Shown here: positions 9,204-21,368 of the stretch, in pieces
Position numbering within the stretch: position 1 is the first letter of the stretch
Layout: the number at the start of each line of letters is the position of its first letter
DNA from: Paracoccaceae bacterium
Lineage (GTDB): Bacteria; Pseudomonadota; Alphaproteobacteria; Rhodobacterales; Rhodobacteraceae
Reading direction: 5' to 3'
Assembly (NCBI GenBank): GCA_029862205.1
Contig: JAOTXT010000014.1
Span: 1 to 64,000, forward strand
Length of the DNA stretch: 64,000 bases
Made by a program: the position numbers and the translations under genes
Notes under the pieces: model-generated
Database searches by the model: none
Seen by the model: the letters and a program-made list of their open reading frames with translations, nothing else
What the model was told of the DNA's origin: nothing

Positions 9204-9662
9204 CTAAATTCGGCCCATCTCCAGGAAGCTTCTAATCAAATCCCAGCAATCCCGATATTGCTCCGGGTCGTCCATGTTCCGTTTAAAGACCTTTCCCCAC
9301 GTCGATTTCTCGCTCTGCGCCGCTTTAGCAACATCGATTGGAAATACATAAAACTGAGGAACACCTTTGCCATCATCGTCGCCATGCTTCTTCCTACGTA
9401 CTCGATATCCCCGATTGAGTGCGACATGCACAACGAAATCGCATTCAAAATTCTTCAGGGGGAAACCGCCATCATAGTCGGTTGCCCAACGACTCTTTAC
9501 CTGGATTCGCGCAATTGAGCCTCGATCCGGGTTTGTCGCAACCAGATCGTAGCCCGGCATTTGAGTATAGGTCTTGTATGTGGGTATTCCCTCGATCAGA
9601 AGTTGACCACAAACGAGAAATTCAGCTCCTTCAGACTCCAGCCGTGTGTCTTGCCGTGGCAC
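9204..9662 (-). CDS. PD-(D/E)XK nuclease-like small protein
   Basis: 152 residues, beginning at a GTG 7 bases after odhB. The order of motifs matches a PD-(D/E)XK nuclease core: a Glu in the first helix (LESEGAEFLV), then GYDLVATNP, then ARIQVKSRW, giving E, D and QxK. Small proteins of this type resemble orphan endonuclease or intron-encoded nuclease domains. The gene looks less GC-rich than its neighbours by eye, which together with its place inside a metabolic operon suggests a later insertion. Activity is inferred from the motif order alone. Confidence 0.6.
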   Translation of the reverse strand: MPRQDTRLESEGAEFLVCGQLLIEGIPTYKTYTQMPGYDLVATNPDRGSIARIQVKSRWATDYDGGFPLKNFECDFVVHVALNRGYRVRRKKHGDDDGKGVPQFYVFPIDVAKAAQSEKSTWGKVFKRNMDDPEQYRDCWDLIRSFLEMGRI

Positions 9663-9669
9663 GATGGTC

Positions 9670-10938
9670 TCACAGATCCATCAACAGCCGTCGCGGATCC
9701 TCAAGCGCCTCCTTGACGCGCACCAGGAAGGTCACCGCCTCCTTGCCGTCGATGATCCGGTGATCGTAGCTCAGCGCCAGATACATCATCGGCCGGGCCA
9801 CAATCTCGCCGCCCACCACCATCGGACGCTGCTGGATCTTGTGCATCCCCAGGATCGCCGATTGCGGCGGGTTCAGGATCGGGCTCGACATCAGCGAACC
9901 GTAGACGCCGCCATTGGAGATGGTGAAGGTGCCGCCCTGCATGTCGTCCAGGCCCAGCTTGCCGTCGCGCGCCCGGGCGCCCAGTTCAGCGATGGTCTTC
10001 TCGATTTCGGCGAAGCCCAGCCGGTCCGCGTCGCGCACCACCGGCACGACCAGGCCCGAGGGCGTGCCGACCGCGACGCCGATGTGGTAGTAATTCTTGT
10101 AGACCAGGTCGGTGCCGTCGATCTCGGCATTGACTGATGGAATCTCTTTCAGCGCATGGATGCAGGCTTTGACGAAGAACGACATGAAGCCAAGCTTCAC
10201 CCCGTGCTTCTTCTCGAACAGGTCTTTGAATTCGCTTCGCAAATCCATGATCGCGCCCATGTCCACCTCGTTATAGGTGGTCAGCATCGCGGCGGTGTTC
10301 TGGGCGTCTTTCAGGCGCTTGGCGATGGTCTGGCGCAGGCGGGTCATGCGCACGCGCTTCTCGCGCTGAGCGTCGTGGGCGCCTACCGGCGCGCGTGCCG
10401 CCGGGGCGGGAGCGGGGGCCGGCGCCGCAGTGGCGGCAGGCGCCGCCATCGCCGCGGCGATCGCCTTCTGCACGTCCTCTTTCATCACCCGCCCGTCGCG
10501 GCCGGTGCCCTGGACCTGTTCTGCCGAAAGCCCAGCCTCGGCCATCGCCTTCTTGGCCGAGGGGGCATCCTCGACATCCGCCTTCTTCGGCGCGGGCGCG
10601 GGGGGCGCCGGCGCGGCGGCGGGAGTAGGCTCTGGCGGCGCCTCTGCAGGCGCGGCGGCAGGAGCGGCTGCCGGGGGCGCCGCGGCGGCGACGGCGCCGT
10701 TTCCCTCCTCGATGGTCGAGAGCAGCGCATCGACACCAACCGTGTCGCCGGACTTCGCCACATGGTCGCCCAGCACCCCACCGGCTGGGGCTGGCACCTC
10801 GATGGTGACCTTGTCGGTCTCCAATTCGCAAAGCATCTCGTCGGCAGCGACCGCCTCGCCGGGCTGTTTGAACCAGCTCGCGACCGTCGCCTCGGTCACC
10901 GACTCGCCCAGCGTGGGCACCCTGACTTCAACCGTCAT
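9670..10938 (-). CDS. odhB: 2-oxoglutarate dehydrogenase E2, dihydrolipoyl succinyltransferase
   Basis: 422 residues from the start at 10938 ([17 protein letters not shown]). The lipoyl domain occupies about 1-77 with lipoyl Lys43 in [10 protein letters not shown]. An Ala/Pro-rich linker follows, then the E3-binding domain ([20 protein letters not shown]), a second linker, and the catalytic domain ending with [12 protein letters not shown] (active-site His). E2 transfers succinyl to CoA in the TCA cycle. A reading 20 codons longer would run into the hairpin repeat and is rejected. Confidence 0.96.
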   Translation of the reverse strand: MTVEVRVPTLGESVTEATVASWFKQPGEAVAADEMLCELETDKVTIEVPAPAGGVLGDHVAKSGDTVGVDALLSTIEEGNGAVAAAAPPAAAPAAAPAEAPPEPTPAAAPAPPAPAPKKADVEDAPSAKKAMAEAGLSAEQVQGTGRDGRVMKEDVQKAIAAAMAAPAATAAPAPAPAPAARAPVGAHDAQREKRVRMTRLRQTIAKRLKDAQNTAAMLTTYNEVDMGAIMDLRSEFKDLFEKKHGVKLGFMSFFVKACIHALKEIPSVNAEIDGTDLVYKNYYHIGVAVGTPSGLVVPVVRDADRLGFAEIEKTIAELGARARDGKLGLDDMQGGTFTISNGGVYGSLMSSPILNPPQSAILGMHKIQQRPMVVGGEIVARPMMYLALSYDHRIIDGKEAVTFLVRVKEALEDPRRLLMDL

Positions 10939-10961
10939 GTGTTTCGCCTTTTGTTTTCGGG

Positions 10962-11054
10962 GCCGCCACCCGCCCCGGCCTCCCCGCCCAACCACCAATT
11001 GTCCACCAGTGGTATTATTGGTGGTTGGGCGGGGAGGCCGGGGCGGGTGGCGGC
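10962..11054. repeat. Large hairpin repeat, copy 2, between odhA and odhB
   Basis: Left arm 10962-10998 and right arm 11018-11054 form a perfect 37-bp inverted repeat around a 19-nt loop. It is homologous to 1627-1717, with a compensated base-pair change in the stem. In the operon transcript it would fold into a very strong hairpin just after odhA, where it could attenuate transcription or protect the upstream mRNA end and so set the E1:E2 ratio. Confidence 0.9.
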
Positions 11055-11061
11055 TACATCA

Positions 11062-13989
11062 TCATAAACTCAACGCCGCTTCGACCAGCGTTTCCTGTTC
11101 GTGCTTGTGGCGCGCGGCCAGTCCGGTCGCCGGCGAGGCCGACGCGGGGCGGCCCGCGTAAATCGCTCGACCGGCCTTGGCGCCGATCCGGCCCAGCACC
11201 CATTCGATATTGGGCTCGACGAAGAACCAGCCGCCCTGGTTCTTGGGCTCCTCCTGGCACCAGACAACGTCCGCGTTCTTGAACCGGGCCAACTCGCGGG
11301 TCAGGCTGAGGGCTGGGAAAGGATAGAATTGCTCCAGCCGCATCAGGTAGACGTCGTCGATCCCGGCGCCGTCTCGCGCCTCAAGCAGATCGAAATAGAC
11401 CTTACCGGTCGAGATCACCACCCTCCTGATCTTGTCATCCGCCTTCAGCTTGACGTCCGAATTGCCCATCTCGGCGTCATCCCAAAGCACCCGGTGGAAG
11501 CTCGATCCCTCGGCCATCTCGGTTAGCTTCGAGACGCACAATTTGTGCCGAAGCAGCGACTTCGGCGTGAACAGGATCAGTGGCTTTCGGAAGCTGCGAT
11601 GAAGCTGCCGGCGCAGGATGTGGAAGTAGTTCGCAGGCGTCGTGCAATTGGCGACGATCCAGTTGTCCTCGGCCGAAAGCTGGAGAAACCGCTCGATCCG
11701 GGCGGATGAATGCTCGGGGCCCTGCCCCTCGTAGCCATGCGGCAGCAGCAGCACCAGGCCGGACATGCGCAGCCACTTACGTTCGCCGGAACAGATGAAC
11801 TGGTCGATCATGATCTGGGCGCCGTTCATGAAATCGCCGAACTGCGCCTCCCACAGCGTAAGCCCGTTGGGTTCCGCCAGCGAGAAACCGTATTCGTAGC
11901 CCAGCACCGCATATTCCGAGAGCATCGAGTCGATCACCTCGAAATGCCTCTGGCCCTCCTGAATGTGGTCGAGCGGATAGTAACGATCTTCGGTTTCTTG
12001 GTCGGTTACGCCCGCATGACGCTGGCTGAACGTGCCGCGCGTGCAGTCCTGCCCCGAGAGCCGCACCCGGAATCCCTCGGTCAGAAGGGTTCCGAAGGCC
12101 AGGGCCTCGGCGGTCGCCCAATCGATCCCTTCACCGGAATCGATCATCTGGCGCTTTTGGTCGAGCAGGCGCTGAATCGTGCGGTGCGGCTTGAAATCGT
12201 CGGGCAGCCGGGTGAGCGCCATGCCCACTTTCTTGAGCTGCTCCATGCTGGAAGCCGTCTGGCCGCGCTGATATTCGCCCTCCGACGTCTCAAAACCCGA
12301 CCAGCGCCCGTCCAGCCAATCCGCCTTGTTCGGGCGGTAATCCTTGCCCGCCTCGAACTCCTCGTTCAGGTGCGACTGGAAAGCGGCCTTGGCCTCCTCG
12401 ACCTCGGTCACCTCGATCAGCCCATCCGAAGCCAGGCGTTTCGAGTAGACCTCGAGCGTTGTCGACTGTTGTTTGATGGCCTTGTACATCGTGGGCTGGG
12501 TGAACATCGGTTCATCGCCCTCGTTATGGCCGAAGCGTCGGTAGCAGAAGATATCGATCACCACGTCGCGCTGGAACTTCTGGCGGAACTCGGTCGCGAC
12601 CTTGGCGGCATGGACCACCGCCTCCGGGTCGTCGCCGTTCACATGGAAGATCGGGCAGTCGACCATCTTCGCGATATCGGTGGGATAGGGCGACGAGCGC
12701 GAATGATGCGGCGCCGTCGTGAACCCAATCTGATTGTTGACGACAATATGGATCGTCCCGCCGGTCTTGTGGCCCTTGAGCCCGGATAGGCCGAAGCACT
12801 CGGCCACCACGCCCTGGCCCGCGAAGGCGGCATCGCCATGAAGCAGTATCGGAATGACCGCCGTGCGGTCGTCGCCGAACTGCTCCTGCTTGGCACGCAC
12901 CTTGCCCAGCACGACCGGGTTCACGGCCTCCAGGTGCGATGGATTGGCTGTCAGGCTGAGATGCACCTTGTTGCGGTCAAACTCGCGGTCCGACGAGGCG
13001 CCCAGGTGATACTTCACGTCGCCCGAGCCATCCACATCCTCGGGCTTGAAGCTGCCGCCCTGGAACTCGTTGAAGATCGCCCGGTAGGGTTTCGCCATCA
13101 CATTGGCCAGGATGTTCAAGCGGCCCCGGTGCGGCATCCCGATCACCACTTCCTTGGCACCCAGCGCGCCGCCGCGCTTGATTATCTGCTCCATCGCCGG
13201 GATCACCGCCTCGCCTCCGTCGAGCCCGAAGCGCTTGGTGCCCATGTATTTCACATGGAGGAACTTCTCGAAGCCTTCGGCCTCGATCAGCTTCTTCAGG
13301 ATCGCCTTGCGGCCCATCTTGGTGAATTGGATCTCCTTGCCGTAGCCCTCGATCCGCTTCTGCAGCCAGGATTTCGGTTCCGGGTCCGCCAGATGGGTGA
13401 ACTGCAAGGCGAAGGTGCCCGCATAGGTCCGCCTGAGCAGCGCCTCGATCTCGCGCATGGTGGCTGATTCCAGCCCCAGCACATTGTCGATGAAAATCGG
13501 ACGGTCGAGATCCGTCTCCTTGAACCCGAAGAATTTCGGGTCAAACTCGGGATGCTGGACCGCGCCCTGCAGCTTCAGCGGATCGAGATCGGCCGCCAGG
13601 TGCCCCCGCGAGCGGAACGAGCGGATATACATGATCGCCCGGATCGAATCGAGCACGGCTGTGCGCAGATCGGCATCGCTGACCCCCGCGGAACCAGCCT
13701 TGCCCTTGATCTTCTGAGCCAGCTTCTTCGGGTCGGGAACCTCGTCCCAGTTTCCATCTAGCGCGGCGACCAGTTCGCCATTGACCTGCGGCGGCCAATC
13801 GGGCCTGGCCCAAGGCGCGCCGCTCGCCTCGTCGCGCACGGCACCCGGGTCGTCGCCCAGGCCCCGGAAGAAGGCTTGCCATGTGGGATCAACCGAATCC
13901 GGGTTCGCGGCATAGCGAGCGTAGAGTTGCTCAACGTATTCGGCGTTATGGCCTTGCAGGAAGGACGAGGCGCGAAACTGATCGTTCAT
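11062..13989 (-). CDS. odhA: 2-oxoglutarate dehydrogenase E1 (thiamine diphosphate)
   Basis: 975 residues, slightly longer than E. coli SucA (933). The N-terminal YVEQLYARYAANPDSVDPTW segment is the E1 tail that docks to E2. Further on are GMPHRGRLN, the thiamine diphosphate and Mg region (HGDAAFAGQGVVAE, then IGFTTAPHHSRSSPYPTD) and the C-terminal transketolase-like LLPHGYEGQGPEHSSAR. It decarboxylates 2-oxoglutarate and succinylates the E2 lipoyl group. It lies between sucD upstream and odhB downstream. Confidence 0.97.
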   Translation of the reverse strand: MNDQFRASSFLQGHNAEYVEQLYARYAANPDSVDPTWQAFFRGLGDDPGAVRDEASGAPWARPDWPPQVNGELVAALDGNWDEVPDPKKLAQKIKGKAGSAGVSDADLRTAVLDSIRAIMYIRSFRSRGHLAADLDPLKLQGAVQHPEFDPKFFGFKETDLDRPIFIDNVLGLESATMREIEALLRRTYAGTFALQFTHLADPEPKSWLQKRIEGYGKEIQFTKMGRKAILKKLIEAEGFEKFLHVKYMGTKRFGLDGGEAVIPAMEQIIKRGGALGAKEVVIGMPHRGRLNILANVMAKPYRAIFNEFQGGSFKPEDVDGSGDVKYHLGASSDREFDRNKVHLSLTANPSHLEAVNPVVLGKVRAKQEQFGDDRTAVIPILLHGDAAFAGQGVVAECFGLSGLKGHKTGGTIHIVVNNQIGFTTAPHHSRSSPYPTDIAKMVDCPIFHVNGDDPEAVVHAAKVATEFRQKFQRDVVIDIFCYRRFGHNEGDEPMFTQPTMYKAIKQQSTTLEVYSKRLASDGLIEVTEVEEAKAAFQSHLNEEFEAGKDYRPNKADWLDGRWSGFETSEGEYQRGQTASSMEQLKKVGMALTRLPDDFKPHRTIQRLLDQKRQMIDSGEGIDWATAEALAFGTLLTEGFRVRLSGQDCTRGTFSQRHAGVTDQETEDRYYPLDHIQEGQRHFEVIDSMLSEYAVLGYEYGFSLAEPNGLTLWEAQFGDFMNGAQIMIDQFICSGERKWLRMSGLVLLLPHGYEGQGPEHSSARIERFLQLSAEDNWIVANCTTPANYFHILRRQLHRSFRKPLILFTPKSLLRHKLCVSKLTEMAEGSSFHRVLWDDAEMGNSDVKLKADDKIRRVVISTGKVYFDLLEARDGAGIDDVYLMRLEQFYPFPALSLTRELARFKNADVVWCQEEPKNQGGWFFVEPNIEWVLGRIGAKAGRAIYAGRPASASPATGLAARHKHEQETLVEAALSL

Positions 13990-14112
13990 CTTGGCTTCGG
14001 GAGGGTCTTTCGGCCCCCCTGTCCTCTAATGGCGAACACGGGGAACAGGCGTGCCCGCCGGCGATTCAGGCGGCCCACAGCGGGCCACCCAGTACTCATT
14101 TAGCGCTCACTA

Positions 14113-14997
14113 TTACCCACCAATCGCCTTAAGCAAAGCCTCACCAAGGCCGGCGGGGCTGTCTGCGACAACGATTCCAGCCGCTTGCATGGCGGCGATC
14201 TTGTCCTCGGCGCCGCCCTTGCCGCCCGAGATGATCGCGCCCGCATGGCCCATGCGCCGTCCCGGAGGGGCGGTGCGCCCAGCGATGAAGCCCGCTACCG
14301 GCTTCGACCGGCCGGCCTTGCGTTCATCGGTGATGAACTGGGCCGCGTCCTCCTCGGCCGAGCCGCCGATCTCGCCGATCATGATAATCGACTCGGTCTC
14401 CGGGTCGCCCAGGAACAGCTCCAGGCAGTCGACGAATTCGGTGCCCTTGATCGGGTCGCCGCCGATCCCGATGCAGGTGGACTGACCGAGCCCCGCGGCA
14501 GTGGTCTGCGCCACTGCCTCATAGGTAAGCGTTCCCGACCGGGAGACAATCCCCACATTGCCGCGCCGGTGGATATGGCCCGGCATGATTCCGATCTTGC
14601 AGGCATCGGGCGTGATGATGCCAGGGCAGTTCGGCCCGATCAGCCGCGAGGCCGAACCGTCGAGCGCCCGCTTGACCTTCATCATGTCGAGGACCGGGAT
14701 GCCCTCGGTGATGCAAACGATCAGCTCGATCTGGGCGTCGATCGCCTCCAGGATCGCGTCCGCCGCGAAGGGCGGCGGCACATAGATCGCGCTGGCATTG
14801 GCGCCGGTCGCCTCGACCGCCTCGCCGACCGTATTGAAGACCGGCAAGTCCAGATGGTCCGCTCCGCCCTTGCCCGGCGTCACGCCGCCAACCATTTCGG
14901 TGCCGTAGGCGATGGCCTGCTCCGAGTGGAAGGTGCCCTGGGCACCGGTGAAACCCTGGCAGATCACCTTGGTGTTTTCGTCAACCAGAACTGCCAT
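14113..14997 (-). CDS. sucD: Succinyl-CoA synthetase alpha subunit
   Basis: 294 residues. The N-terminal CoA-binding Rossmann domain begins [20 protein letters not shown]. The phosphohistidine is His251 in [17 protein letters not shown]. It couples succinyl-CoA hydrolysis to nucleoside triphosphate formation in a complex with SucC. It starts 2 bases after sucC ends, so the two are translationally coupled. Confidence 0.97.
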   Translation of the reverse strand: MAVLVDENTKVICQGFTGAQGTFHSEQAIAYGTEMVGGVTPGKGGADHLDLPVFNTVGEAVEATGANASAIYVPPPFAADAILEAIDAQIELIVCITEGIPVLDMMKVKRALDGSASRLIGPNCPGIITPDACKIGIMPGHIHRRGNVGIVSRSGTLTYEAVAQTTAAGLGQSTCIGIGGDPIKGTEFVDCLELFLGDPETESIIMIGEIGGSAEEDAAQFITDERKAGRSKPVAGFIAGRTAPPGRRMGHAGAIISGGKGGAEDKIAAMQAAGIVVADSPAGLGEALLKAIGG

Positions 14998-14999
14998 GG

Positions 15000-16199
15000 T
15001 CAGGCTCCCCCCTTAACGGCTTTGACGATCTTGTCGGCTGCGTCGGCCAGGTTGTCCGCCGCGATCACGTTCAGGCCGCTCTCGTTGATGATCTGCTTGC
15101 CGAGCTCGACGTTGGTGCCTTCCAGCCGCACTACCAGCGGCACCTGCAGGCCCACCTCCTTGACTGCGGCAACCACGCCCTCGGCGATCACATCGCAGCG
15201 CATGATGCCGCCGAAGATGTTGACCAGGATGCCCTTCACCTTCGGGTCGGAGGTGATGATCTTGAAGGCCTCGGTGACCTTCTCCTTGGTCGCGCCACCA
15301 CCGACGTCCAGGAAGTTGGCGGGTTCCGAGCCGTAGAGCTTGATGATGTCCATGGTCGCCATGGCCAGCCCGGCACCGTTGACCATGCAGCCGATCTCGC
15401 CGTCCAGCGCGATGTAGTTCAGGTCGAACTTCGAGGCCTCGAGCTCCTTCGGGTCCTCTTCCGTTTCGTCGCGATACTCGATCACGTCCTTCTGGCGGTA
15501 GAACGCGTTCGAGTCGAAATTCATCTTGCAGTCGAGGCACACGAGATCGCCCGCCTCGGTCAGGATCAGCGGATTGATCTCAACGAGCGAGCAATCCTTC
15601 TGGGTGAACAACTTGAAGAGCGTGTTGACCAGTTGCACGCATTGCTTGATCGCCGCGCCCTCGAGCCCCAGCGCGAAGGCCACCTTGCGCCCGTGGAACG
15701 GCTGGATCCCGGTGGCCGGATCGACCGACATGGTCAGGATCTTCTCCGGCGTCTCGGCGGCCACTTCCTCGATATCCATGCCGCCCTCGGTGGACGCGAT
15801 GAAGGAAATCCGCGAGGTCTCGCGGTCGACCAGCAGCGACAGGTAAAATTCCTTCGCGATCGCCGCGCCATCCTCGACATAGATGCGGTTCACCTGCTTG
15901 CCCGCGGGGCCGGTCTGATGGGTCACCAGCGTCTTGCCCAACATCTGCTTGGCAAAGCCCACCGCCTCGTCGGCCGAACGGGCCACGCGAACGCCGCCCT
16001 TCTCACCCGCCTCGGCTTCCTTGAACGAGCCCTTGCCTCGCCCGCCCGCATGGATCTGTGCCTTGACCACCCAGACCGGGCCGCCCAACTCGTCGACCGC
16101 CGCGCGGGCATCATCCGCCTCCAACACCGCGGCCCCCGCCGAAACCGGGGCGCCATAAGACTTCAAGATCTGTTTGGCCTGGTATTCGTGGATGTTCAT
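15000..16199 (-). CDS. sucC: Succinyl-CoA synthetase beta subunit
   Basis: 399 residues from the start at 16199 ([19 protein letters not shown], the canonical N-terminus). An ATP-grasp domain ([14 protein letters not shown], then LVEINPLIL) is followed by the CoA-ligase domain ([14 protein letters not shown], then [16 protein letters not shown]). First gene of the minus-strand TCA block. A reading with 19 extra codons lacks the family start. Confidence 0.97.
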   Translation of the reverse strand: MNIHEYQAKQILKSYGAPVSAGAAVLEADDARAAVDELGGPVWVVKAQIHAGGRGKGSFKEAEAGEKGGVRVARSADEAVGFAKQMLGKTLVTHQTGPAGKQVNRIYVEDGAAIAKEFYLSLLVDRETSRISFIASTEGGMDIEEVAAETPEKILTMSVDPATGIQPFHGRKVAFALGLEGAAIKQCVQLVNTLFKLFTQKDCSLVEINPLILTEAGDLVCLDCKMNFDSNAFYRQKDVIEYRDETEEDPKELEASKFDLNYIALDGEIGCMVNGAGLAMATMDIIKLYGSEPANFLDVGGGATKEKVTEAFKIITSDPKVKGILVNIFGGIMRCDVIAEGVVAAVKEVGLQVPLVVRLEGTNVELGKQIINESGLNVIAADNLADAADKIVKAVKGGA

Positions 16200-16422
16200 A
16201 TGCGGTCCCTTCCTCCCCGGTCCCTCGGCGCGCGGGGCATGGAAGTCCCCGGACAATGCCCTGGTTTATCGCGCACCCATTCTTGCTGCAACTGCGAAGA
16301 AGGGCCATCCGCGGGCACGCGCGCAAAGTCGTCGTGGGCACCTGACAGCCAATCGTGTTAAACTTTGATTGATCGCCGGAAATCCCGATTGCGGCCGTTT
16401 GGCCGTCAACGAGGAGGCCCTC

Positions 16423-16977
16423 ATGCAGCCAACCCTCAGCCGCTCGCTGCTCCAAGCGGCAGCTTTGACGCTGGCGCTGAGCCTGGGCGGCTGCGCGACC
16501 GCAACCGTGGCCGAGCGCGCGGCGGCCTGCCAGGCGACCGATTGGGCCAGTTACGGCGAAAATGATGGCCTCCTAGGTGTCGCGCCCGGTGCGCGCTCCG
16601 GCAAATTCACTGATTGCGCCGAGCTTGGCTATCCCGCCGATCAGGCCGCCTATGACCAAGGCCGAGCCCGGGGTCTGGAAAGCTACTGCACGCTGGAGAA
16701 CGGTTATCAGGTTGGCATCGAAGGCCGGCGCTACCGAAAGGCCTGCCCGCCGGAACTGGAACCCGCCTTCCTGCAGGGCTACGAGCAGGGCCGCAAGGAC
16801 CGGCCCGCCGGCTACTATCCGAGGATCGGCTTCGGGCTGGGTATCGGCCTGGGGCACAGCAATTTCCGCCGCAGTCATTTCGGCTACGGGCAATACTACC
16901 CTTGGCCCAGCACCTACTTGCTGGGGCATCGCCGGCGCGGGAACTATTCCGGCGCGTCATGGGGTGATGGGAAATAG
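16423..16977 (+). CDS. DUF2799-type lipoprotein
   Basis: The start at 16423 is set by GAGGAGG at 16411-16417 and gives a lipoprotein signal ending LSLGGC. The mature part contains the DUF2799 pattern of paired motifs: CQATDWASYGENDGLLG, then YDQGRARGLESYCTLENGYQVG and AFLQGYEQGRKD. It is 184 residues long, with a Gly/Tyr/His-rich tail after about residue 125. It probably sits in the outer membrane or periplasm; the function is unknown. It is divergent from sucC. Confidence 0.8.
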   Translation: MQPTLSRSLLQAAALTLALSLGGCATATVAERAAACQATDWASYGENDGLLGVAPGARSGKFTDCAELGYPADQAAYDQGRARGLESYCTLENGYQVGIEGRRYRKACPPELEPAFLQGYEQGRKDRPAGYYPRIGFGLGIGLGHSNFRRSHFGYGQYYPWPSTYLLGHRRRGNYSGASWGDGK

Positions 16978-16986
16978 ACGCGGCCC

Positions 16987-17694
16987 CTAGCCGGCCGGCT
17001 TCTCGGCCAAGTAGTTGATCACCGTGATCGGCATGTAGGCGCGCGACAGGTGCACGCGCTTTCCCGCGCTTTGCAGCAGCTTCTCGCTGGCGGGCCGGGG
17101 TAGCACCACCTGGAACAACTCCGCTTCGGCCTGGCGGGTCTTCAGCGAGAGATCCGCATGGCCGTCCTTGACGATCCTGTAGCCCGCATCGCTGGAACCG
17201 CCGGAATAGAAGACGTCGTGGGTCTCCAGTCCCTCGAACAGCACCTCGAGGCCTGAGAGCGAGATGCGCCAGTAATCGTCTGGGAAGGCATGAAAGCCCT
17301 GCACCCAAGGCGACTGCACGAAAACCCGACCGCCGGGCGCTAGAAGCGCCGCGATGTTGCGCGCGGCGCCGAACGGGTCCTTAACATGCTCTAGCAGGTG
17401 CGAGCAGATGATGCCGCCAAAGGCCTGGTGCCCGGCGGGTAGCAACGCCGCCTTGATGCGCTCGAATGGCCAGCAGATGTCGAAGACCGCGTCCACGTTC
17501 TGCCCCGCCTCCAGGTCCGCGCCAACGAAACCCTGAGCGCCGCACCGGTCGCGCCAAGTCTTGCGGTTCTCCACCTGTTGGTCGATCACCTGGCTGCGCG
17601 ACCCGATCTGGAGCACCGGCCCGGGCAGCGCTGCCCCGATCCGGTCGATCTCGTCCTTATAGGCGAACTGCGTGAGGGTTGGGGCGTCGGTCAC
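16987..17694 (-). CDS. SAM-dependent methyltransferase (class I)
   Basis: 235 residues. The SAM-binding fold shows as VLQIGSRSQV (a divergent motif I), then ICSHLLEHVKDPFGAARNIAALLAPGGRVFVQSP, typical of Methyltransf_11/25-type enzymes. The substrate is unknown. It lies downstream of trxB on the same strand with a 9-base gap, so the two are probably cotranscribed. Confidence 0.8.
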   Translation of the reverse strand: MTDAPTLTQFAYKDEIDRIGAALPGPVLQIGSRSQVIDQQVENRKTWRDRCGAQGFVGADLEAGQNVDAVFDICWPFERIKAALLPAGHQAFGGIICSHLLEHVKDPFGAARNIAALLAPGGRVFVQSPWVQGFHAFPDDYWRISLSGLEVLFEGLETHDVFYSGGSSDAGYRIVKDGHADLSLKTRQAEAELFQVVLPRPASEKLLQSAGKRVHLSRAYMPITVINYLAEKPAG

Positions 17695-17703
17695 GCCTAG
17701 AGA

Positions 17704-19550
<1,847 letters not shown>

Positions 19551-19586
19551 CCCCAAGGCCACAAGAGCGAACAGCTCAGAAGTCGG

Positions 19587-21368
19587 TCACGCCGCTGGGA
19601 CGCCCGCTTTTTCCAAGCCCTCGAGATAGAGCTGAAGTTGTTCTGGCCTTTTTAGGTAGAACAACTTCTTGCGGGCGAAGGCGCATGAGAATTCCGGGCG
19701 CTCGGCGCGGAGCCGCTGCGCCATCCGTGCCGCCTGATCGGCCTGGTCCAAATAGGCCAGCGCGACCGCGGCGTGGGCGGTCGCCCAATACTGGCAATTG
19801 GGAATTTCAAGCGCACGCTCGGCCCAGTCGAGCGCTTTTTCGAACTGACGGTCGAACAGAAGGGTCAGCGCTCCGTAACTCAGGAAAGCCCAAAGCTGAG
19901 GATGATTCGGGCTCATCTCGATGGCCTTTTCGAATTGGGCAATCGCTTCGTCGTATCGTCCCTCATACGAAAGCGAGTCTCCCAACCCGCAATAGGCCGG
20001 GGCAAGCGTGGGGTTGAGCCGCACCGCCGTTTCGTTCTCGGCGAGCGCGCTGCGATATTCGCAGCGGGCGAGTTGGACGCGGCCCATCAGCACATAGAGC
20101 AGGGCATTCTGCGTATCCAACGCCACCGCCGCGCGGGTGGCGGCCAGGGCTTCGTCCATCAAATCCGGTTCGGGTTCGGTATCCCAATAGACCATGCCCA
20201 GGATCACCGCATAGGCCCACCAAGCATGAGCCTCGGCGAAATTGGGATCAAGCTCGCGGGATTGTTGCAACAGCCGCTGCGCCTCGAGGTTCCCTTCGGT
20301 TGTGAATTTGTAGAAGTTTGCAATGCCCAGATGGTAGCAATCCCAGGCTTGCAGATCGCGCCGGGGCGCGCGTTGCACTTTTTGGCGGATCGCGGTGCCG
20401 ATCTCGGGCTCGATGCGGCCAACGATGGTTTCGGTGATCGCGTCCTGGACCTCGAAAATATCTTCCAGGTTCCGGTCGTACCGTTCGGCCCAGAGATGGT
20501 TGCCGGTGTCGGCGTCGATCAGCTGCGAAGTGACCCGGATGCGTTGCCCGGCGCGGCGCACCGAACCCTCGAGGACGTAGTCGGCCCCCAGGTCCTTCGA
20601 CAGTTTCCGGATGTCGGGCGATGTTCCCTTGTAGGCGAAGGTGCTGTTGCGGGCGACCACATCAAGCCAGCGGTGTTTGGAAAGCGCGGTGATGATGTCT
20701 TCGGTCAACCCGTCGGAAAAATATTCCTGATCCGGATCACCCGACATGTTGTCGAAGGGAAGCACCGCAATGCAGGGTTTCGCGGACACCGCCCCGGCCT
20801 GACGACCTGTCGCTGATCGCGCGCCAGTCCCTGGCGGGCCGGATTGCACGGCGGGTGAATCGGGCGACCAGCGCCAAACCCGCACCGGACGCGCGATGTT
20901 CTTCAAACGCTTTTCACCGGCATCCTCGAGGGTGAGGTCAAGCGTGCCGGCCAGATGGTCCTGGACCGTCCCCGAAACGCAGATACCTCCGGGCGCGGCA
21001 ATTTCCTCGAGCCGTGCCGCGATATTGACCCCGGTGCCGAGCAGATTGGCGCCGTCGCTGGCAACGTCACCGAGGTTCACGCCGATGCGGAGCTGCATCC
21101 GCTCGCCGCCAGGAAGCGGGCCATCCGTAATTGCCAGGACTTGCTGGATGGCCACCGCGCAACGGGTCGCCTCGACCGGGCTGCCGAACTCCGCGATGAA
21201 GCTGTCCCCGGCGCCACCAAAGATCCGGCCCCGATGCTCACCGATCATCCCCTCGACGGTCTGGCGACAAGCCGCCAGCGCCTCGAGAGTGGATTGTTCA
21301 TCCTCCTCCATAAGGCGCGAATATCCCGCAACGTCGGCGGCGAGTATGGCAGCGAGACGGCGTGTCAT
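19587..21368 (-). CDS. Class III adenylate/guanylate cyclase with TolB-like and TPR domains
   Basis: 593 residues. The cyclase domain covers about 1-165, with metal aspartates in ILAADVAGYSRLM (Asp12) and GGAGDSFIAEFGSP (Asp55). At about 200-345 there is a TolB-like N-terminal domain (IAVLPFDNMSGDPDQEYFSDGL, then ADYVLEGSVRRAGQRIRV). A TPR solenoid follows (LMGRVQLARCEYRSALAENE and similar) to the end. This architecture is common in rhizobia and related bacteria. It probably makes cAMP; the trigger is unknown. No membrane segment is seen. Confidence 0.88.
   Translation of the reverse strand: MTRRLAAILAADVAGYSRLMEEDEQSTLEALAACRQTVEGMIGEHRGRIFGGAGDSFIAEFGSPVEATRCAVAIQQVLAITDGPLPGGERMQLRIGVNLGDVASDGANLLGTGVNIAARLEEIAAPGGICVSGTVQDHLAGTLDLTLEDAGEKRLKNIARPVRVWRWSPDSPAVQSGPPGTGARSATGRQAGAVSAKPCIAVLPFDNMSGDPDQEYFSDGLTEDIITALSKHRWLDVVARNSTFAYKGTSPDIRKLSKDLGADYVLEGSVRRAGQRIRVTSQLIDADTGNHLWAERYDRNLEDIFEVQDAITETIVGRIEPEIGTAIRQKVQRAPRRDLQAWDCYHLGIANFYKFTTEGNLEAQRLLQQSRELDPNFAEAHAWWAYAVILGMVYWDTEPEPDLMDEALAATRAAVALDTQNALLYVLMGRVQLARCEYRSALAENETAVRLNPTLAPAYCGLGDSLSYEGRYDEAIAQFEKAIEMSPNHPQLWAFLSYGALTLLFDRQFEKALDWAERALEIPNCQYWATAHAAVALAYLDQADQAARMAQRLRAERPEFSCAFARKKLFYLKRPEQLQLYLEGLEKAGVPAA

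Noticed and set aside
9670-10998. odhB with a 20-codon N-terminal extension
   Set aside because: The extra codons come from the hairpin repeat arm; the lipoyl domain start [13 protein letters not shown] at 10938 is the family start.
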